A stretch of DNA of 64,000 nt from contig DCIW01000195.1 in NCBI GenBank assembly GCA_002317225.1, positions 19,598 through 83,597 of the forward strand, in the 5' to 3' direction. The position numbers and the translations under genes are program-made. This document shows positions 9,084-17,878 of the stretch, in pieces. The notes below the pieces were generated by a model. That model saw only the letters and a list, made by a program, of their open reading frames with translations. It was not told the DNA's origin and did no database searches. Positions within the stretch are counted from its first letter, which is position 1. The number at the start of each line of letters is the position of its first letter. Source of the stretch: Prevotellaceae bacterium UBA1716 (GTDB taxonomy: Bacteria; Bacteroidota; Bacteroidia; Bacteroidales; Bacteroidaceae).

Positions 9084-9944
9084 CTAGAGAGAGCTGTAGG
9101 AGCCGGTGAAGGTGTCAGCTACGTTGAGATCACCTGTCGAGAGACCACGCTTAAGCCACTTCATACGCTGCTGGGATGTACCATGGTTGAAGGACTCAGG
9201 TACAGTGTAGCCCTGTGCTTTCTTCTGGAGATAGTCGTCACCAATCTTAGAAGCGGCATTGATAGCCTCTTCGATATCACCTTCTTCGAGAGAACCAAAC
9301 TGCTCGTTATCGTGGTATGCCCAAATACCAGCATAGCAGTCAGCCTGGAGTTCAAGACGAACACTAATCTGGTTTGCTTCCTTTTCAGAAACCTGAGACA
9401 TCTGCTGATGTGCCCTACCAAGAGTGCCAAGGAGATACTGGACATGATGACCTACTTCGTGAGCGATGACATATGCATAGGCAAAGTCGCCATCAGCACC
9501 AAGCTGGGCCTTCATATTTGTAAAGAAAGAAAGGTCGATATATACACTTTGGTCAGCAGAGCAATAGAAAGGACCGGAACTTGACGAAGCACCGCCGCAA
9601 CCAGACTGAACCGAGCCACTGAAGAGGACGAGCTTTGGAGGTTCATAAGTCTTGCCTAACTTTCTGAACTCTTCAGTCCATACATCTTCTGTTCCTGCAA
9701 GAACCTGACTTGCGAAATGAGCAAGTTCCTTTTCTTCTTCGGTTGGAACATATTCACCAGCTTCGGTTGTTGTGGACTGGTTAAGACCTGTGCTTACCAT
9801 AGCTTCAAATGGGTTTCCACCAGAAATCCATGCAATTAAACCAGCAATAAGGATGGCACCAATACCACCACCAAGTTTGAGTCCGCCACCTGAACCTCGG
9901 CGGTCTTCTACGTTAGAGCTTTCGCGTCTTCCTGTAAGTTTCAT
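9084..9944 (-). CDS. ypfJ: putative neutral zinc metallopeptidase (YpfJ family)
   Basis: The 286-residue membrane-anchored protein belongs to the YpfJ/PF04228 family. A short basic N-terminus is followed by one transmembrane helix (about 26-41). The peptidase domain carries the zinc motif HEVGHH (162-167) and a third ligand in LELQADCYAG (Glu198). GSVQSGCGGASSSSGPFYC is the usual conserved loop with paired cysteines. The active site should face the periplasm. The physiological substrate of the family is unknown. A promoter-like -7 element is at 9981-9988. Confidence 0.9.
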   Translation of the reverse strand: MKLTGRRESSNVEDRRGSGGGLKLGGGIGAILIAGLIAWISGGNPFEAMVSTGLNQSTTTEAGEYVPTEEEKELAHFASQVLAGTEDVWTEEFRKLGKTYEPPKLVLFSGSVQSGCGGASSSSGPFYCSADQSVYIDLSFFTNMKAQLGADGDFAYAYVIAHEVGHHVQYLLGTLGRAHQQMSQVSEKEANQISVRLELQADCYAGIWAYHDNEQFGSLEEGDIEEAINAASKIGDDYLQKKAQGYTVPESFNHGTSQQRMKWLKRGLSTGDLNVADTFTGSYSSL

Positions 9945-9980
9945 ATTTGTTGAGATTTGTTATTATTAGATTAATTGGTG

Positions 9981-9988
9981 CAAAGATA
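9981..9988 (-). promoter_or_regulatory. -7 promoter element for ypfJ
   Basis: TATCTTTG on the minus strand fits TAnnTTTG exactly. A TTTG (10012-10015) lies 23 bp upstream, slightly longer than the usual 19-21 bp spacing. Transcription would begin about 30 nt before the ypfJ ATG. Confidence 0.5.
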
Positions 9989-10108
9989 GTATTTTTAGAG
10001 TAAAAGGAAAACAAAAAAGGGAAAAAATCGATAAAAAAGAAAAGGAAAAGAAGAAAACGGGGGTAAAGAAGGGGGAAAAGATGCAGAAGACGACGAGTAA
10101 AAAAAAGA

Positions 10109-10150
10109 AAAAACATCCGGACTGTCGTGATGGACAGAGCGGATGTTTTT
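10109..10150 (-). terminator. rplS terminator
   Basis: An 11-bp stem (10109-10119 with 10140-10150; core ACATCCG/CGGATGT) lies 25 bp after the rplS stop. On the minus strand it is followed by a T-rich tract interrupted by a single C. This is a clear intrinsic terminator. Confidence 0.85.
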
Positions 10151-10174
10151 ATTGTGAGGTAGGAAGAGAGGGAA

Positions 10175-10546
10175 TTAAGCCTCCTTCTTGCCTGAAAGCT
10201 TTTCCTTGATACGAGCCTTCTTACCTGTGAGCTTGCGGAGGTAATAGAGCTTAGCGCGACGAACCTTACCTACCTTGTTCACTTCGATAGATTCGATGTT
10301 TGGAGACTCGATTGGGAAGATACGCTCAACACCAACTGTACCAGACATCTTACGAACAGTGAAACGCTTCTTTGTGCCCTCACCAGAAATCTTGATGCAA
10401 ACACCACGGTAAAGCTGAATACGCTCCTTAGAGCCTTCAATAATCTTGTAAGCAACTGTGATAGTATCACCTGCCTTGAATGCTGGGTGCTGCTTGCCTG
10501 TAGCAAAAGCTTCCTCAGCGACTTTCATTAAGTCAATCTTTGCCAT
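10175..10546 (-). CDS. rplS: 50S ribosomal protein L19
   Basis: The 123-residue protein matches L19, a 30S-50S interface protein. Visible blocks are [56 protein letters not shown] and [22 protein letters not shown]. The start at 10546 ([13 protein letters not shown]) is chosen over an upstream in-frame ATG at 10651, because L19 proteins begin here and because the promoter and a structured leader occupy the extra 105 bp. The gene is monocistronic: own promoter, own terminator. Confidence 0.97.
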   Translation of the reverse strand: MAKIDLMKVAEEAFATGKQHPAFKAGDTITVAYKIIEGSKERIQLYRGVCIKISGEGTKKRFTVRKMSGTVGVERIFPIESPNIESIEVNKVGKVRRAKLYYLRKLTGKKARIKEKLSGKKEA

Positions 10547-10576
10547 AAATATAAAAATATTGTTTATGTAGTTAAA

Positions 10577-10619
10577 AACGAAGCTTACCAGACAACTGTT
10601 TTCTGACAGCGGCTTCGTT
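10577..10619 (-). promoter_or_regulatory. structured rplS leader (candidate L19 autoregulatory RNA)
   Basis: AACGAAGC (10577-10584) pairs perfectly with GCTTCGTT (10612-10619), enclosing a second small hairpin (CTGT/ACAG, 10596-10609). The outer stem begins almost at the predicted transcription start (about 10622) and ends 30 nt before the rplS ATG, so it belongs to the rplS mRNA. A run of five U follows the stem. Ribosomal-protein leaders commonly bind their own product; that role here is inferred. Confidence 0.5.
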
Positions 10620-10628
10620 AAGCGGGTG

Positions 10629-10636
10629 CAAAGGTA
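10629..10636 (-). promoter_or_regulatory. -7 promoter element for rplS
   Basis: TACCTTTG on the minus strand matches TAnnTTTG. The expected -33 position holds only a weak match. It places the transcript start about 76 nt before the rplS ATG. Confidence 0.55.
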
Positions 10637-10795
10637 AGGAAAATTTGGCATTTAACACTTACCTTTTACTATTTTTTTGCAGCAAAGAGAGTAATTTATT
10701 GATTTAAAGGGCCAAAAACATTACAAATCGTTGTGATGATGTAACATTTTTAGCAAATTTACTCCTTATTATATATATAAGAGAGAAAAAATGCT

Positions 10796-10803
10796 TATCT
10801 TTG
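10796..10803 (+). promoter_or_regulatory. -7 promoter element for uxuBA
   Basis: TATCTTTG fits TAnnTTTG. Transcription would start near 10809, leaving a leader of about 40 nt. The -33 region is AT-rich without TTTG, which suggests a weak or activator-dependent promoter. Confidence 0.5.
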
Positions 10804-10848
10804 CAGTTGAAAAAACTTAACTATTTAACTAATTTAATATACATCAAC

Positions 10849-12435
10849 ATGAAACTTTCAGAAATTTCTTCAGGAACATTCAATGCGGCAGAATGGGAGG
10901 CTAAAGGATACGAGCTTCCAAAGTTTGATATTGCGGCTGTCCAGAAGAAGACTCACGACGAACCAACTTGGGTTCACTTCGGAGGAGGTAATATCTTCCG
11001 TGCTTTTCCTGCAGCCATTCTTAATGACGCCCTCAATACAGGAAAATACGATAGAGGCGTAATCGTTGCCGAGACTTTCGACTACGAGGTTGTAGATAAG
11101 GCTTATACGCCTTACAATAACTTGTCACTCCTTGTCAGCCTTCAGTCGACTGGCACAATAGAGAAAAAGGTGATTGCTTCGGTGACCGAGGCTCTCAAGG
11201 CAGATTATCAGTTTGAAGACTGGAAGCGCCTTGTTGAAATCTTCCAGAACCCAACTCTCCAGATGATTTCGTTTACAATCACTGAGAAGGGATACACATA
11301 CAATGATGCAGACCTCGCTCGCGGTCTTACTCCTGTATTTGCAATGGGTAAGGTTACCGCACTTCTCCTTGAGCGTTATAAGGCAGGTAAGTTGCCACTT
11401 ACTGTCCAGAGTATGGACAACTGTTCGCACAATGGCGATAAAGTCAAGGCAGGTGTATTTGCATATGCAGAAAAGTGGGTTGCAGACGGACTTGTAGAAG
11501 AAGGTTTCCTTGCATATCTCAAGGACGAAAGCAAGATTACTTTCCCTTGGTCAATGATTGACAAGATCACTCCTCGCCCACACCAGAAGGTAAAGGAAAT
11601 GCTTGCAGCAGACGGTTTTGAGGATAATGACTATATCGAAACAGAGAAGCACACTTTCACAGCCCCATTCGTGAATGCAGAGGAGGTTCAGTATCTTGTA
11701 ATTGAAGACAACTATACTAACGGTCGTCCACCTATGGAACTTGGTGGCACACTCTACACAACTCGCGAAACAGTTGACCAGGTTGAGACCATGAAGGTGA
11801 CAACTTGTCTTAACCCACTCCATACAGCCATGTCGATCTACGGCGTGATGCTTGGCTACACTCTTATCTCTGCAGAGATGGCAGACGAAGACCTTCGTCC
11901 ATTCATCCAGAAGATTGGTTATATGGAAGCAATGCCTGTAGTAACAGATCCAGGTGTACTCAATCCTTACGAGTTCATTGGTGACGTCATAAATAAACGT
12001 CTCCCTAATCCATTTATGCCAGATGCTCCACAGCGCATTTCAACTGACACATCACAGAAACTCCCTATCCGTTTCGGTGAGACTATCAAGAAGTATGTGG
12101 CTCGCGGTCTTGACATGAAGAATCTTGTTCTCATTCCACTCACATTGGCAGGCTATGCTCGTTTCTTGAAGGCACTTGATGACAATTTGGAACCATTCTC
12201 ACCATCATCCGACCCTAAACTCGAAGAACTTATGGCAATCGTTGCCCCTCTTGAGATTGGTAAGCCAGAACAAGATTGGAGTCCGCTTAAGGAACTATAC
12301 TCTCGTGCCGACATCTTTGGAACAAACCTGTACGAGGCTGGGCTTGGCGAGAAGATAGAAGGAATGGTGAAGGAATTGTTCGCTGGAAAGGGTGCAGTTC
12401 GCGAAACATTGCATAAATACACATTAAATAGATAA
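10849..12435 (+). CDS. uxuB: D-mannonate oxidoreductase / mannitol dehydrogenase family
   Basis: Reduces fructuronate to mannonate with NADH in hexuronate catabolism. The start at 10849 (MKLSEISSGTF) is preferred over a TTG 48 bp upstream that would overlap the promoter. The protein is 528 residues. The N-terminal Rossmann region has VHFGGGNIFRAFP. The C-terminal mannitol-dehydrogenase domain includes CLNPLHTAMSIYG, and LPIRFGETIKKY lies near residue 405. uxuA begins 2 bp after its stop, so the two are translationally linked and catalyse consecutive steps. Confidence 0.92.
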   Translation: MKLSEISSGTFNAAEWEAKGYELPKFDIAAVQKKTHDEPTWVHFGGGNIFRAFPAAILNDALNTGKYDRGVIVAETFDYEVVDKAYTPYNNLSLLVSLQSTGTIEKKVIASVTEALKADYQFEDWKRLVEIFQNPTLQMISFTITEKGYTYNDADLARGLTPVFAMGKVTALLLERYKAGKLPLTVQSMDNCSHNGDKVKAGVFAYAEKWVADGLVEEGFLAYLKDESKITFPWSMIDKITPRPHQKVKEMLAADGFEDNDYIETEKHTFTAPFVNAEEVQYLVIEDNYTNGRPPMELGGTLYTTRETVDQVETMKVTTCLNPLHTAMSIYGVMLGYTLISAEMADEDLRPFIQKIGYMEAMPVVTDPGVLNPYEFIGDVINKRLPNPFMPDAPQRISTDTSQKLPIRFGETIKKYVARGLDMKNLVLIPLTLAGYARFLKALDDNLEPFSPSSDPKLEELMAIVAPLEIGKPEQDWSPLKELYSRADIFGTNLYEAGLGEKIEGMVKELFAGKGAVRETLHKYTLNR

Positions 12436-12437
12436 AA

Positions 12438-13709
12438 ATGGAAAGAACTTGGCGTTGGTTTGGCAAGAAAGACAAGATTACTCTTGCACAACTTAAGCAG
12501 ATTGGTGTGGAGGGTATTGTTACCGCTTTGCACGATGTACCTCTGGGTGAGGTATGGACACGTGAGAAGATTCACGAGTTGAAGGAATATATCGAAAGCT
12601 ACGGAATGAAGTGGAGTGTTGTGGAATCACTTCCTGTAGTTGAGACACTCAAATATGCAGGTCCAGATCGCGATCATCAAATTGAAGTGTATAAGCAGAG
12701 TTTGAGAAATCTTGGCGAGGAAGGTATCAAGTGTATCTGTTATAACTTCATGCCTGTACTTGACTGGGCTCGTACTGACCTCTCACATGACAATCCAAAT
12801 GGAGCAAACAACCTCTATATGGATTGGGGACAGTTTGCATATTTCGACATTTATATCCTTAAGCGTGAAGGAGCGCGTGAGGATTGGGCAGAATTCTCAA
12901 AGGTTCACAAGTGGGGTCGCGACCTCGTTGCAGAAGCAGACAAAATTAAGGAAACAGCAACTCCTGAGTTCGATCACGATATGGTTGAAAATATCATCAT
13001 CAAGACTCAAGGCTTTGTTTCCGGTAATTTCAGCGAAGGCGACTCTGCACCTATTCAGAAGTTCCACGACTTGCTCCAGCTTTATGCAGGTATCGACAAG
13101 GCACAACTTCAGGAGAATATGAAGTACTGGCTCGAGGCAATCATGCCTATCTGCGACGAATACGATATCAATATGTGCGTTCACCCTGACGACCCACCTT
13201 ATCCAGTATTTGGTCTTCCACGTATCATCGGTAGCCTTGAGGACATCCAATGGATGCTCGATGCAGTTCCAAACAAGCATAACGGATTGACATTCTGTGC
13301 AGGTTCATTCTCTGCAGGTGAGCATAACGACTGTGTTGCTATGGCAAAGCAGTTTGCAGATCGCACACACTTCGTCCACCTTCGTTCATGCCACATTTTC
13401 CCAAACGGAAACTTTACTGAAGCATCACATCTTGGTGGTCGCGGTAACCTTATCGAACTCTGTCGCATTTTCGAACAAGCAGAAAAGGATGGCAAATGCA
13501 ATAGCGGCCGTCGTTTGCCAATGCGTGTAGACCATGGCATGACATTCACAGACGAACCTGGTGGCGTATTCGACGAATCAAACCATGGACACAATTCTGG
13601 CTACACTTTGCTTGGACGTATGTTTGCAATGGGTCAGATTCAAGGTGTATTAGCAACTGTTGACAAAGAATTAGGCATAGAGTACAAGCAGCCAGGATTC
13701 TACGATTAA
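12438..13709 (+). CDS. uxuA: mannonate dehydratase
   Basis: Dehydrates D-mannonate to 2-keto-3-deoxygluconate, the step after UxuB. The 423-residue protein begins MERTWRWFGKKDKITL, typical of UxuA. It contains CICYNFMPVLDW, MCVHPDDPPYPVFGLPRI (metal-binding His and Asp), HFVHLRSCH and MRVDHG, which supply metal ligands and catalytic residues of the xylose-isomerase-like TIM barrel. It is 2 bp downstream of uxuB and followed by a strong terminator. No uxaC, kdgK or regulator is in the window. Confidence 0.95.
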   Translation: MERTWRWFGKKDKITLAQLKQIGVEGIVTALHDVPLGEVWTREKIHELKEYIESYGMKWSVVESLPVVETLKYAGPDRDHQIEVYKQSLRNLGEEGIKCICYNFMPVLDWARTDLSHDNPNGANNLYMDWGQFAYFDIYILKREGAREDWAEFSKVHKWGRDLVAEADKIKETATPEFDHDMVENIIIKTQGFVSGNFSEGDSAPIQKFHDLLQLYAGIDKAQLQENMKYWLEAIMPICDEYDINMCVHPDDPPYPVFGLPRIIGSLEDIQWMLDAVPNKHNGLTFCAGSFSAGEHNDCVAMAKQFADRTHFVHLRSCHIFPNGNFTEASHLGGRGNLIELCRIFEQAEKDGKCNSGRRLPMRVDHGMTFTDEPGGVFDESNHGHNSGYTLLGRMFAMGQIQGVLATVDKELGIEYKQPGFYD

Positions 13710-13735
13710 CACATAACTCATCGAAATAAAAAAAC

Positions 13736-13771
13736 AGAAAAAGCACCATCGAAAATGATGGTGCTTTTTCT
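13736..13771. terminator. bidirectional terminator between uxuA and the coiled-coil gene
   Basis: A perfect 15-bp stem (13736-13750 with 13757-13771; core GCACCATC/GATGGTGC) with a 6-base loop has A runs on one side and T runs on the other. It can end transcription from uxuA and from the convergent gene at 13804-14232. Confidence 0.9.
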
Positions 13772-13803
13772 ATCTTATATAGAGAGAAAAAGAGTTGTAG
13801 AAA

Positions 13804-14232
13804 TTACTTCATTCCTTCCTTTACCTCACCCTGAAGCTTGCTTGCTTCCTTAGCAGCCTTATCAGCAGCGTTCTTAGTGTCAGCAGCTTTCTGAGCAGCT
13901 TTTTCGGCAGCCTTTTGTGCCTTTTCTGCCTTAGCAGCAGCCTTAATAGAAGCATCTACAGTCTTCTTCTTAGACTGAAGGTCCTTGAGTTCTGCCTTTT
14001 CATTTCTCAACTTGTCCTTGAGAGCAGACAAAGACACTGCTGGAGTACGACCAGCCTTCTCATCAAGCTTTGTCTGTTTCATTTCAATCTGAGTCTGCTT
14101 AATCTCAAGCTTAATGTTTTCGATCTTACTCTTATACATATCGCTCATTTCCTTCTCAGACTGAGCAAAAGAAACTGTAGCTGCACAGAACATTATTGCA
14201 GCAGCAAAAAATGACTTCATATTCATAATCAT
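13804..14232 (-). CDS. secreted coiled-coil protein, unknown function
   Basis: This protein of about 140 residues has a signal peptide (MKSFFAAAIMFCAATVSFAQ) and a mature part that is almost entirely Lys/Ala/Glu coiled coil, with KAEKAQKAAEKAAQKAAD repeats near the C-terminus. Three ATGs lie close together (14232, 14226, 14220). An AAGGA precedes the second by 5 nt, and the third gives the neatest signal peptide. It is probably a periplasmic or envelope structural protein. It is convergent with uxuA and has its own -7 element (14279-14286). Confidence 0.7.
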   Translation of the reverse strand: MIMNMKSFFAAAIMFCAATVSFAQSEKEMSDMYKSKIENIKLEIKQTQIEMKQTKLDEKAGRTPAVSLSALKDKLRNEKAELKDLQSKKKTVDASIKAAAKAEKAQKAAEKAAQKAADTKNAADKAAKEASKLQGEVKEGMK

Positions 14233-14278
14233 CCTTATTTTTTTTGATTAATAATTCACGAATTGTGGTAAAACATTG

Positions 14279-14286
14279 CAAATATA
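14279..14286 (-). promoter_or_regulatory. -7 promoter element for the coiled-coil gene
   Basis: TATATTTG on the minus strand matches TAnnTTTG. A TTTG lies 23 bp further upstream, longer than ideal. Confidence 0.4.
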
Positions 14287-14333
14287 AGTATTTTAGTTGT
14301 TACGACGAACAAAAAATGGGGGAAAAATGCATT

Positions 14334-15083
14334 TTATGAGAAAATTTCATGTAAAACGTCTATAGACTTGAGTCTTGGAAATGACGGAACATGCAACCTG
14401 TAATATAATTCCAACACTTCAAGAAAACGTGTACGCTGCTGGCGTGACAACTTCAAAAGATACATTGTAGAAAAGTCAAAACGGAAAAGTAATGGTAAGG
14501 CGGCCGACTCATCAATCGACAAAAAATGCCGATGTGATGGGATAGAATAAGTATAGGTGGAAGAGGCCAAATCAAATAGTGGCTGTGATTGTCCATCAGT
14601 AACAGACTGTATTTCTATATTTGGCAATATTCCAATATAGCGTGTCAGTTTAAGAAGAAATATAAGATGGAAATTTGCAATCGATGACGAGTCCTTTACG
14701 CCATCAAGATACATTAAAGAAGTTTCTAAATAACGATACAAGGGAATATTCTGCTGTTCGTCGCGGAGAGAAGCAGACAGGAACTCTGCCAGAAACAAGG
14801 AAATGGTCGATTTCATGGGATTGTATGGTATGTCAGAAAAAATGAAAATAAGGCGCACATCCTTAGTTTTAGGAACAAAGGTAGTATTAGGACGAATATC
14901 TGCATAAAATTCGACCATAGAAAGAGGCGACCAAAAAGCCATCTGACTACGTCCATGTACAGAATGCGATATAGTAGTCGCAAATGATTGTCTACCATGC
15001 GACAGAGTGAAAAGGTCGACAATCAACTTATTGTCAGAGAATTTTACCGTTCTAAGTACTATACCATTAATTTTTTCTAACAT
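14334..15083 (-). CDS. recO: DNA repair protein RecO
   Basis: RecO helps RecF/RecR load RecA at gaps. The start at 15083 gives MLEKINGIVLRTVKFSDNKLI, the usual RecO N-terminal OB-fold opening. An in-frame ATG at 15146 would run through the promoter. The protein is 249 residues, near the family norm. It keeps the OB fold, with FTLSHGRQSFATTI, and the helical C-terminal part. The zinc-finger cysteines of some RecO proteins are absent, as in other Bacteroidetes. The predicted transcript start is only a few bases before the ATG. Confidence 0.88.
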   Translation of the reverse strand: MLEKINGIVLRTVKFSDNKLIVDLFTLSHGRQSFATTISHSVHGRSQMAFWSPLSMVEFYADIRPNTTFVPKTKDVRLIFIFSDIPYNPMKSTISLFLAEFLSASLRDEQQNIPLYRYLETSLMYLDGVKDSSSIANFHLIFLLKLTRYIGILPNIEIQSVTDGQSQPLFDLASSTYTYSIPSHRHFLSIDESAALPLLFRFDFSTMYLLKLSRQQRTRFLEVLELYYRLHVPSFPRLKSIDVLHEIFS

Positions 15084-15091
15084 ATCGACTG

Positions 15092-15122
15092 CAAAAGTAC
15101 AAAAAAACGAGACAAACACAAA
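15092..15122 (-). promoter_or_regulatory. consensus promoter for recO
   Basis: On the minus strand, TTTG (15119-15122), 19 bp, then TACTTTTG (15092-15099). This is a full match to the Bacteroides consensus. The ATG lies 9 bp past the -7 element, so the mRNA would be nearly leaderless. Confidence 0.75.
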
Positions 15123-15138
15123 AAAAAATGCAAAAAGT

Positions 15139-15169
15139 TTTGCCAATACAGAAAATCTCCTTACCTTTG
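15139..15169 (+). promoter_or_regulatory. consensus promoter for tRNA-Glu
   Basis: TTTG (15139-15142), 19 bp, then TACCTTTG (15162-15169). It faces away from the recO promoter, the two -33 boxes being 16 bp apart. Confidence 0.8.
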
Positions 15170-15224
15170 CACTCGCAATTAAGACAAATAGTCGAAATTG
15201 CCTAGCAAATTATGCTATAAGGCT

Positions 15225-15296
15225 GGTCCCTTCGTCTATCGGTTAGGACGAGAGATTTTCATTCTCTAAAGAGGAGTTCGACTCTCCTAGGGACTA
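15225..15296 (+). tRNA. tRNA-Glu (anticodon TTC)
   Basis: Starting GGTCCCTTCG, the acceptor stem pairs with AGGGACT at the 3' end (first pair G-U). The D-arm, the anticodon arm AGAGA-TTTTCAT-TCTCT with anticodon TTC, and the T-arm GAGGAGTTCGACTCTCC are all present. The 3' CCA is not encoded. It lies upstream of rpsT and gyrB and has its own consensus promoter. Confidence 0.96.
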
Positions 15297-15310
15297 CAAA
15301 AAAGTTAAGA

Positions 15311-15357
15311 GTTAAAAGTTTGAGCAATCTTTCTGAAACTTTCAACTTTTTCTTTTT
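15311..15357 (+). terminator. terminator after tRNA-Glu
   Basis: GTTAAAAGTTT pairs with AAACTTTCAAC (one mismatch), followed by a T-rich tract. It may be partial, allowing some read-through to rpsT, since no other clear promoter precedes rpsT. Confidence 0.6.
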
Positions 15358-15446
15358 CTATGGAGATGGGTGCGAGGTCTAAACGCCATACCACATCGGA
15401 CTCCACAAACAATTATAATTAACAATTAATAATTAAAAGAAAAAAA

Positions 15447-15698
15447 ATGGCAAATCACAAGTCAACAATCAAGCGCATTCGTCAGAACGAGCGCCGCAGA
15501 CTCCACAACCGCTATTACGCTAAGACAATGCGTAACGCACTCCGTGACATCCGTAACACTAAGGACAAGGCAGAAGCTGAAGCACAGTTCCCTAAGCTCC
15601 AGAAGATGCTCGACAAACTTGCAAAGCAGAACATCATCCATTGGAAGAAGGCTGCAAACCTCAAGTCAGGTGTTGCTAAGCTCATTGCAAAGCTCTAA
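15447..15698 (+). CDS. rpsT: 30S ribosomal protein S20
   Basis: The 83-residue basic protein begins [21 protein letters not shown] and ends [17 protein letters not shown], the S20 pattern. S20 is a three-helix protein that binds 16S rRNA during early 30S assembly. It is preceded by an AT-rich leader of about 90 nt (from 15358) and followed by its own terminator. Confidence 0.97.
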   Translation: MANHKSTIKRIRQNERRRLHNRYYAKTMRNALRDIRNTKDKAEAEAQFPKLQKMLDKLAKQNIIHWKKAANLKSGVAKLIAKL

Positions 15699-15727
15699 TA
15701 CAGGGGTGCGCAAAGCATGATAAAAAC

Positions 15728-15758
15728 GGCTGGATTTCGAAAGAAATCCGGTCTTTTT
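15728..15758 (+). terminator. rpsT terminator
   Basis: An 11-bp stem with two G-U pairs (GGATTTC/GAAATCC core) and a GAAA tetraloop is followed by T5AT5. Confidence 0.88.
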
Positions 15759-15832
15759 ATTTTTAAATAAAAAAAAGCATGTCGAAAGAGAAAAAAGATG
15801 TTGGATAATTTCGCCATATCAAAAAAAATCAC

Positions 15833-15840
15833 TAAATTTG
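15833..15840 (+). promoter_or_regulatory. -7 promoter element for gyrB
   Basis: TAAATTTG matches TAnnTTTG. Transcription from about 15846 would leave roughly 26 nt before the ATG at 15872. No good -33 element. Confidence 0.45.
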
Positions 15841-15871
15841 TACCGAAATAAGAGCATTGCCAATTAGGTCA

Positions 15872-17878
15872 ATGTCCACTACCAAAAAGAAGAATATATC
15901 AATGGATGAAACAATAAACAACGGAGAAAATTATTCCGCCAGTAATATCCAGGTGCTTGAAGGTCTTGAGGCCGTTCGCAAGCGTCCTGCGATGTATATC
16001 GGTGATATCAGTGAGAAAGGTTTGCATCACCTCGTTTACGAGACTGTAGACAACTCTATCGACGAAGCTTTGGCGGGATATTGTACTCACATTGAAGTTA
16101 CAATCAACGAAGATAACTCTATCACTGTCCAAGACAACGGACGTGGTATCCCTGTTGACATGCACGAGAAAGAGCATCGTTCAGCCCTTGAGGTCGTAAT
16201 GACCGTGCTCCACGCTGGTGGTAAGTTCGATAAGGGTTCATACAAGGTATCTGGTGGTCTGCACGGTGTTGGTGTAAGTTGTGTGAACGCACTTTCAACT
16301 CACATGACATCACAAGTATTCCGAGACGGGAAAATATACCAGCAGGAATACGAATGCGGAAAGCCGCTCTACAGCGTGAAGGTTGTAGGCGAGACAGAAC
16401 TTCGTGGTACACGCCAGCAGTTCTGGCCAGACGGAAGCATTTTCATCACCACTACATACAAATACGACATCCTTGCAAACCGTATGCGTGAACTTGCTTA
16501 TCTTAATGCAGGCATCACAATTACGCTTACAGATTTGCGTGAAGACGTTAACGCCGCTGCAGGCATTGAGGGCGTTCGCAAGGAGGTATTCTACAGCCAA
16601 GGTGGTTTGAAGGATTTCGTTCGTTACATCGACAGCACTCGTACTCACCTTTTTGATGATGTCATCTACATCAATACTGAAAAGAACGAGACTCCTATTG
16701 AGTGTGCCATCATGTATAACACATCTTACGGTGAGAATCTTCATTCATACGTAAACAACATTAACACTATAGAAGGTGGTACTCACCTTCAAGGATTCCG
16801 TACTGCACTCACTCGTGTACTCAAGAAGTATGCAGATGACAATAAGATCACTGAAAAACTCGAGAAGCAGCATGTAGAGATTAGTGGTGAAGACTTCCGC
16901 GAAGGTCTTACTGCCGTTATCTCTGTAAAGGTTGCAGAACCACAGTTCGAAGGACAGACTAAGACCAAGCTTGGTAACAGCGAAGTTGCCGGAGCCGTTC
17001 AACAAGCTGTTGGTGAGGCTCTCACATATTACCTTGAGGAACATCCAAAGGAGGCAAAGCTTATCGTAGACAAAGTTGTTCTTGCTGCAACTGCTCGTAT
17101 CGCCGCTCGTAAGGCTCGCGAAAGCGTTCAGAGAAAGAATCCGATGACAGGTGGTGGTCTTCCTGGCAAACTTGCAGACTGCTCTGATAAGGATGCAGCA
17201 AACTGCGAAATGTTTATTGTCGAGGGAGATTCTGCGGGTGGTTCTGCTAAGCAGGGTCGCGATCGTCACTATCAAGCTATTCTTCCTATTCGTGGTAAGA
17301 TTTTCAATGTCGAGCGTGTTATGTGGCACAAGGCATTTGAACACGAAGAGGTAAACAATATCATTCAGGCACTTGGTGTTCGTTTTGGAACAAACCCTGA
17401 GGACAACAAAGAGGCAAACTACGATAAGCTTCGCTATTACAAAACTATCATCATGGCCGATGCCGATGTCGATGGTTCACATATCGGAACATTGTTGATG
17501 ACTTTGTTCTTCAGATATATGCCACAACTTATTCGTGATGGACGTCTTTATATCGCAATGCCTCCATTGTACAAGTGTACTAAGGGCAAGGTTAGCGAAT
17601 ATTGCTACGATGAGAATGCAAAGGACCGATTTGTTACGCAGTATGGTAATGGTGAAGAAAGCCAAATTAAGATACAGCGATACAAAGGTCTTGGTGAGAT
17701 GAACCCAGAACAATTGTGGGAAACAACTATGAACCCAGAGACTCGCCTCTTGAAACAAGTAACTATTGAGGATGCCGCTGAGGCAGACTACACATTCTCA
17801 ATGTTGATGGGTGAAGACGTCGGTCCTCGTAGAGAGTTCATCGAAAGAAACGCTACATACGCTAATATTGATGCGTAA
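15872..17878 (+). CDS. gyrB: DNA gyrase subunit B
   Basis: The ATPase subunit of gyrase. An N-terminal GHKL ATPase is recognised from EGLEAVRKRPAMYIG, DNSIDEA, DNGRGIPV and GGLHGVG. The transducer domain has QTKTKLGN. The TOPRIM domain has EGDSAGGSAKQGRDR and DADVDGSHI. The C-terminus has QRYKGLGEMNPEQLWETTMNP and ends YANIDA. The start at 15872 (MSTTKKK) follows the promoter; an internal ATG at 15902 (MDETINN) is an alternative. The 668-residue length is normal for short-type GyrB. Confidence 0.95.
   Translation: MSTTKKKNISMDETINNGENYSASNIQVLEGLEAVRKRPAMYIGDISEKGLHHLVYETVDNSIDEALAGYCTHIEVTINEDNSITVQDNGRGIPVDMHEKEHRSALEVVMTVLHAGGKFDKGSYKVSGGLHGVGVSCVNALSTHMTSQVFRDGKIYQQEYECGKPLYSVKVVGETELRGTRQQFWPDGSIFITTTYKYDILANRMRELAYLNAGITITLTDLREDVNAAAGIEGVRKEVFYSQGGLKDFVRYIDSTRTHLFDDVIYINTEKNETPIECAIMYNTSYGENLHSYVNNINTIEGGTHLQGFRTALTRVLKKYADDNKITEKLEKQHVEISGEDFREGLTAVISVKVAEPQFEGQTKTKLGNSEVAGAVQQAVGEALTYYLEEHPKEAKLIVDKVVLAATARIAARKARESVQRKNPMTGGGLPGKLADCSDKDAANCEMFIVEGDSAGGSAKQGRDRHYQAILPIRGKIFNVERVMWHKAFEHEEVNNIIQALGVRFGTNPEDNKEANYDKLRYYKTIIMADADVDGSHIGTLLMTLFFRYMPQLIRDGRLYIAMPPLYKCTKGKVSEYCYDENAKDRFVTQYGNGEESQIKIQRYKGLGEMNPEQLWETTMNPETRLLKQVTIEDAAEADYTFSMLMGEDVGPRREFIERNATYANIDA

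Noticed and set aside
10547..10651. Extended L19 with 35 extra N-terminal residues
   Set aside because: The extra codons cover the leader hairpin and the promoter, and L19 does not carry such an extension.
14334..15146. RecO with a signal-like hydrophobic N-terminus from an upstream ATG
   Set aside because: The 21 extra residues come from the promoter region; RecO is cytoplasmic and starts at the MLEKINGIVLRT segment.
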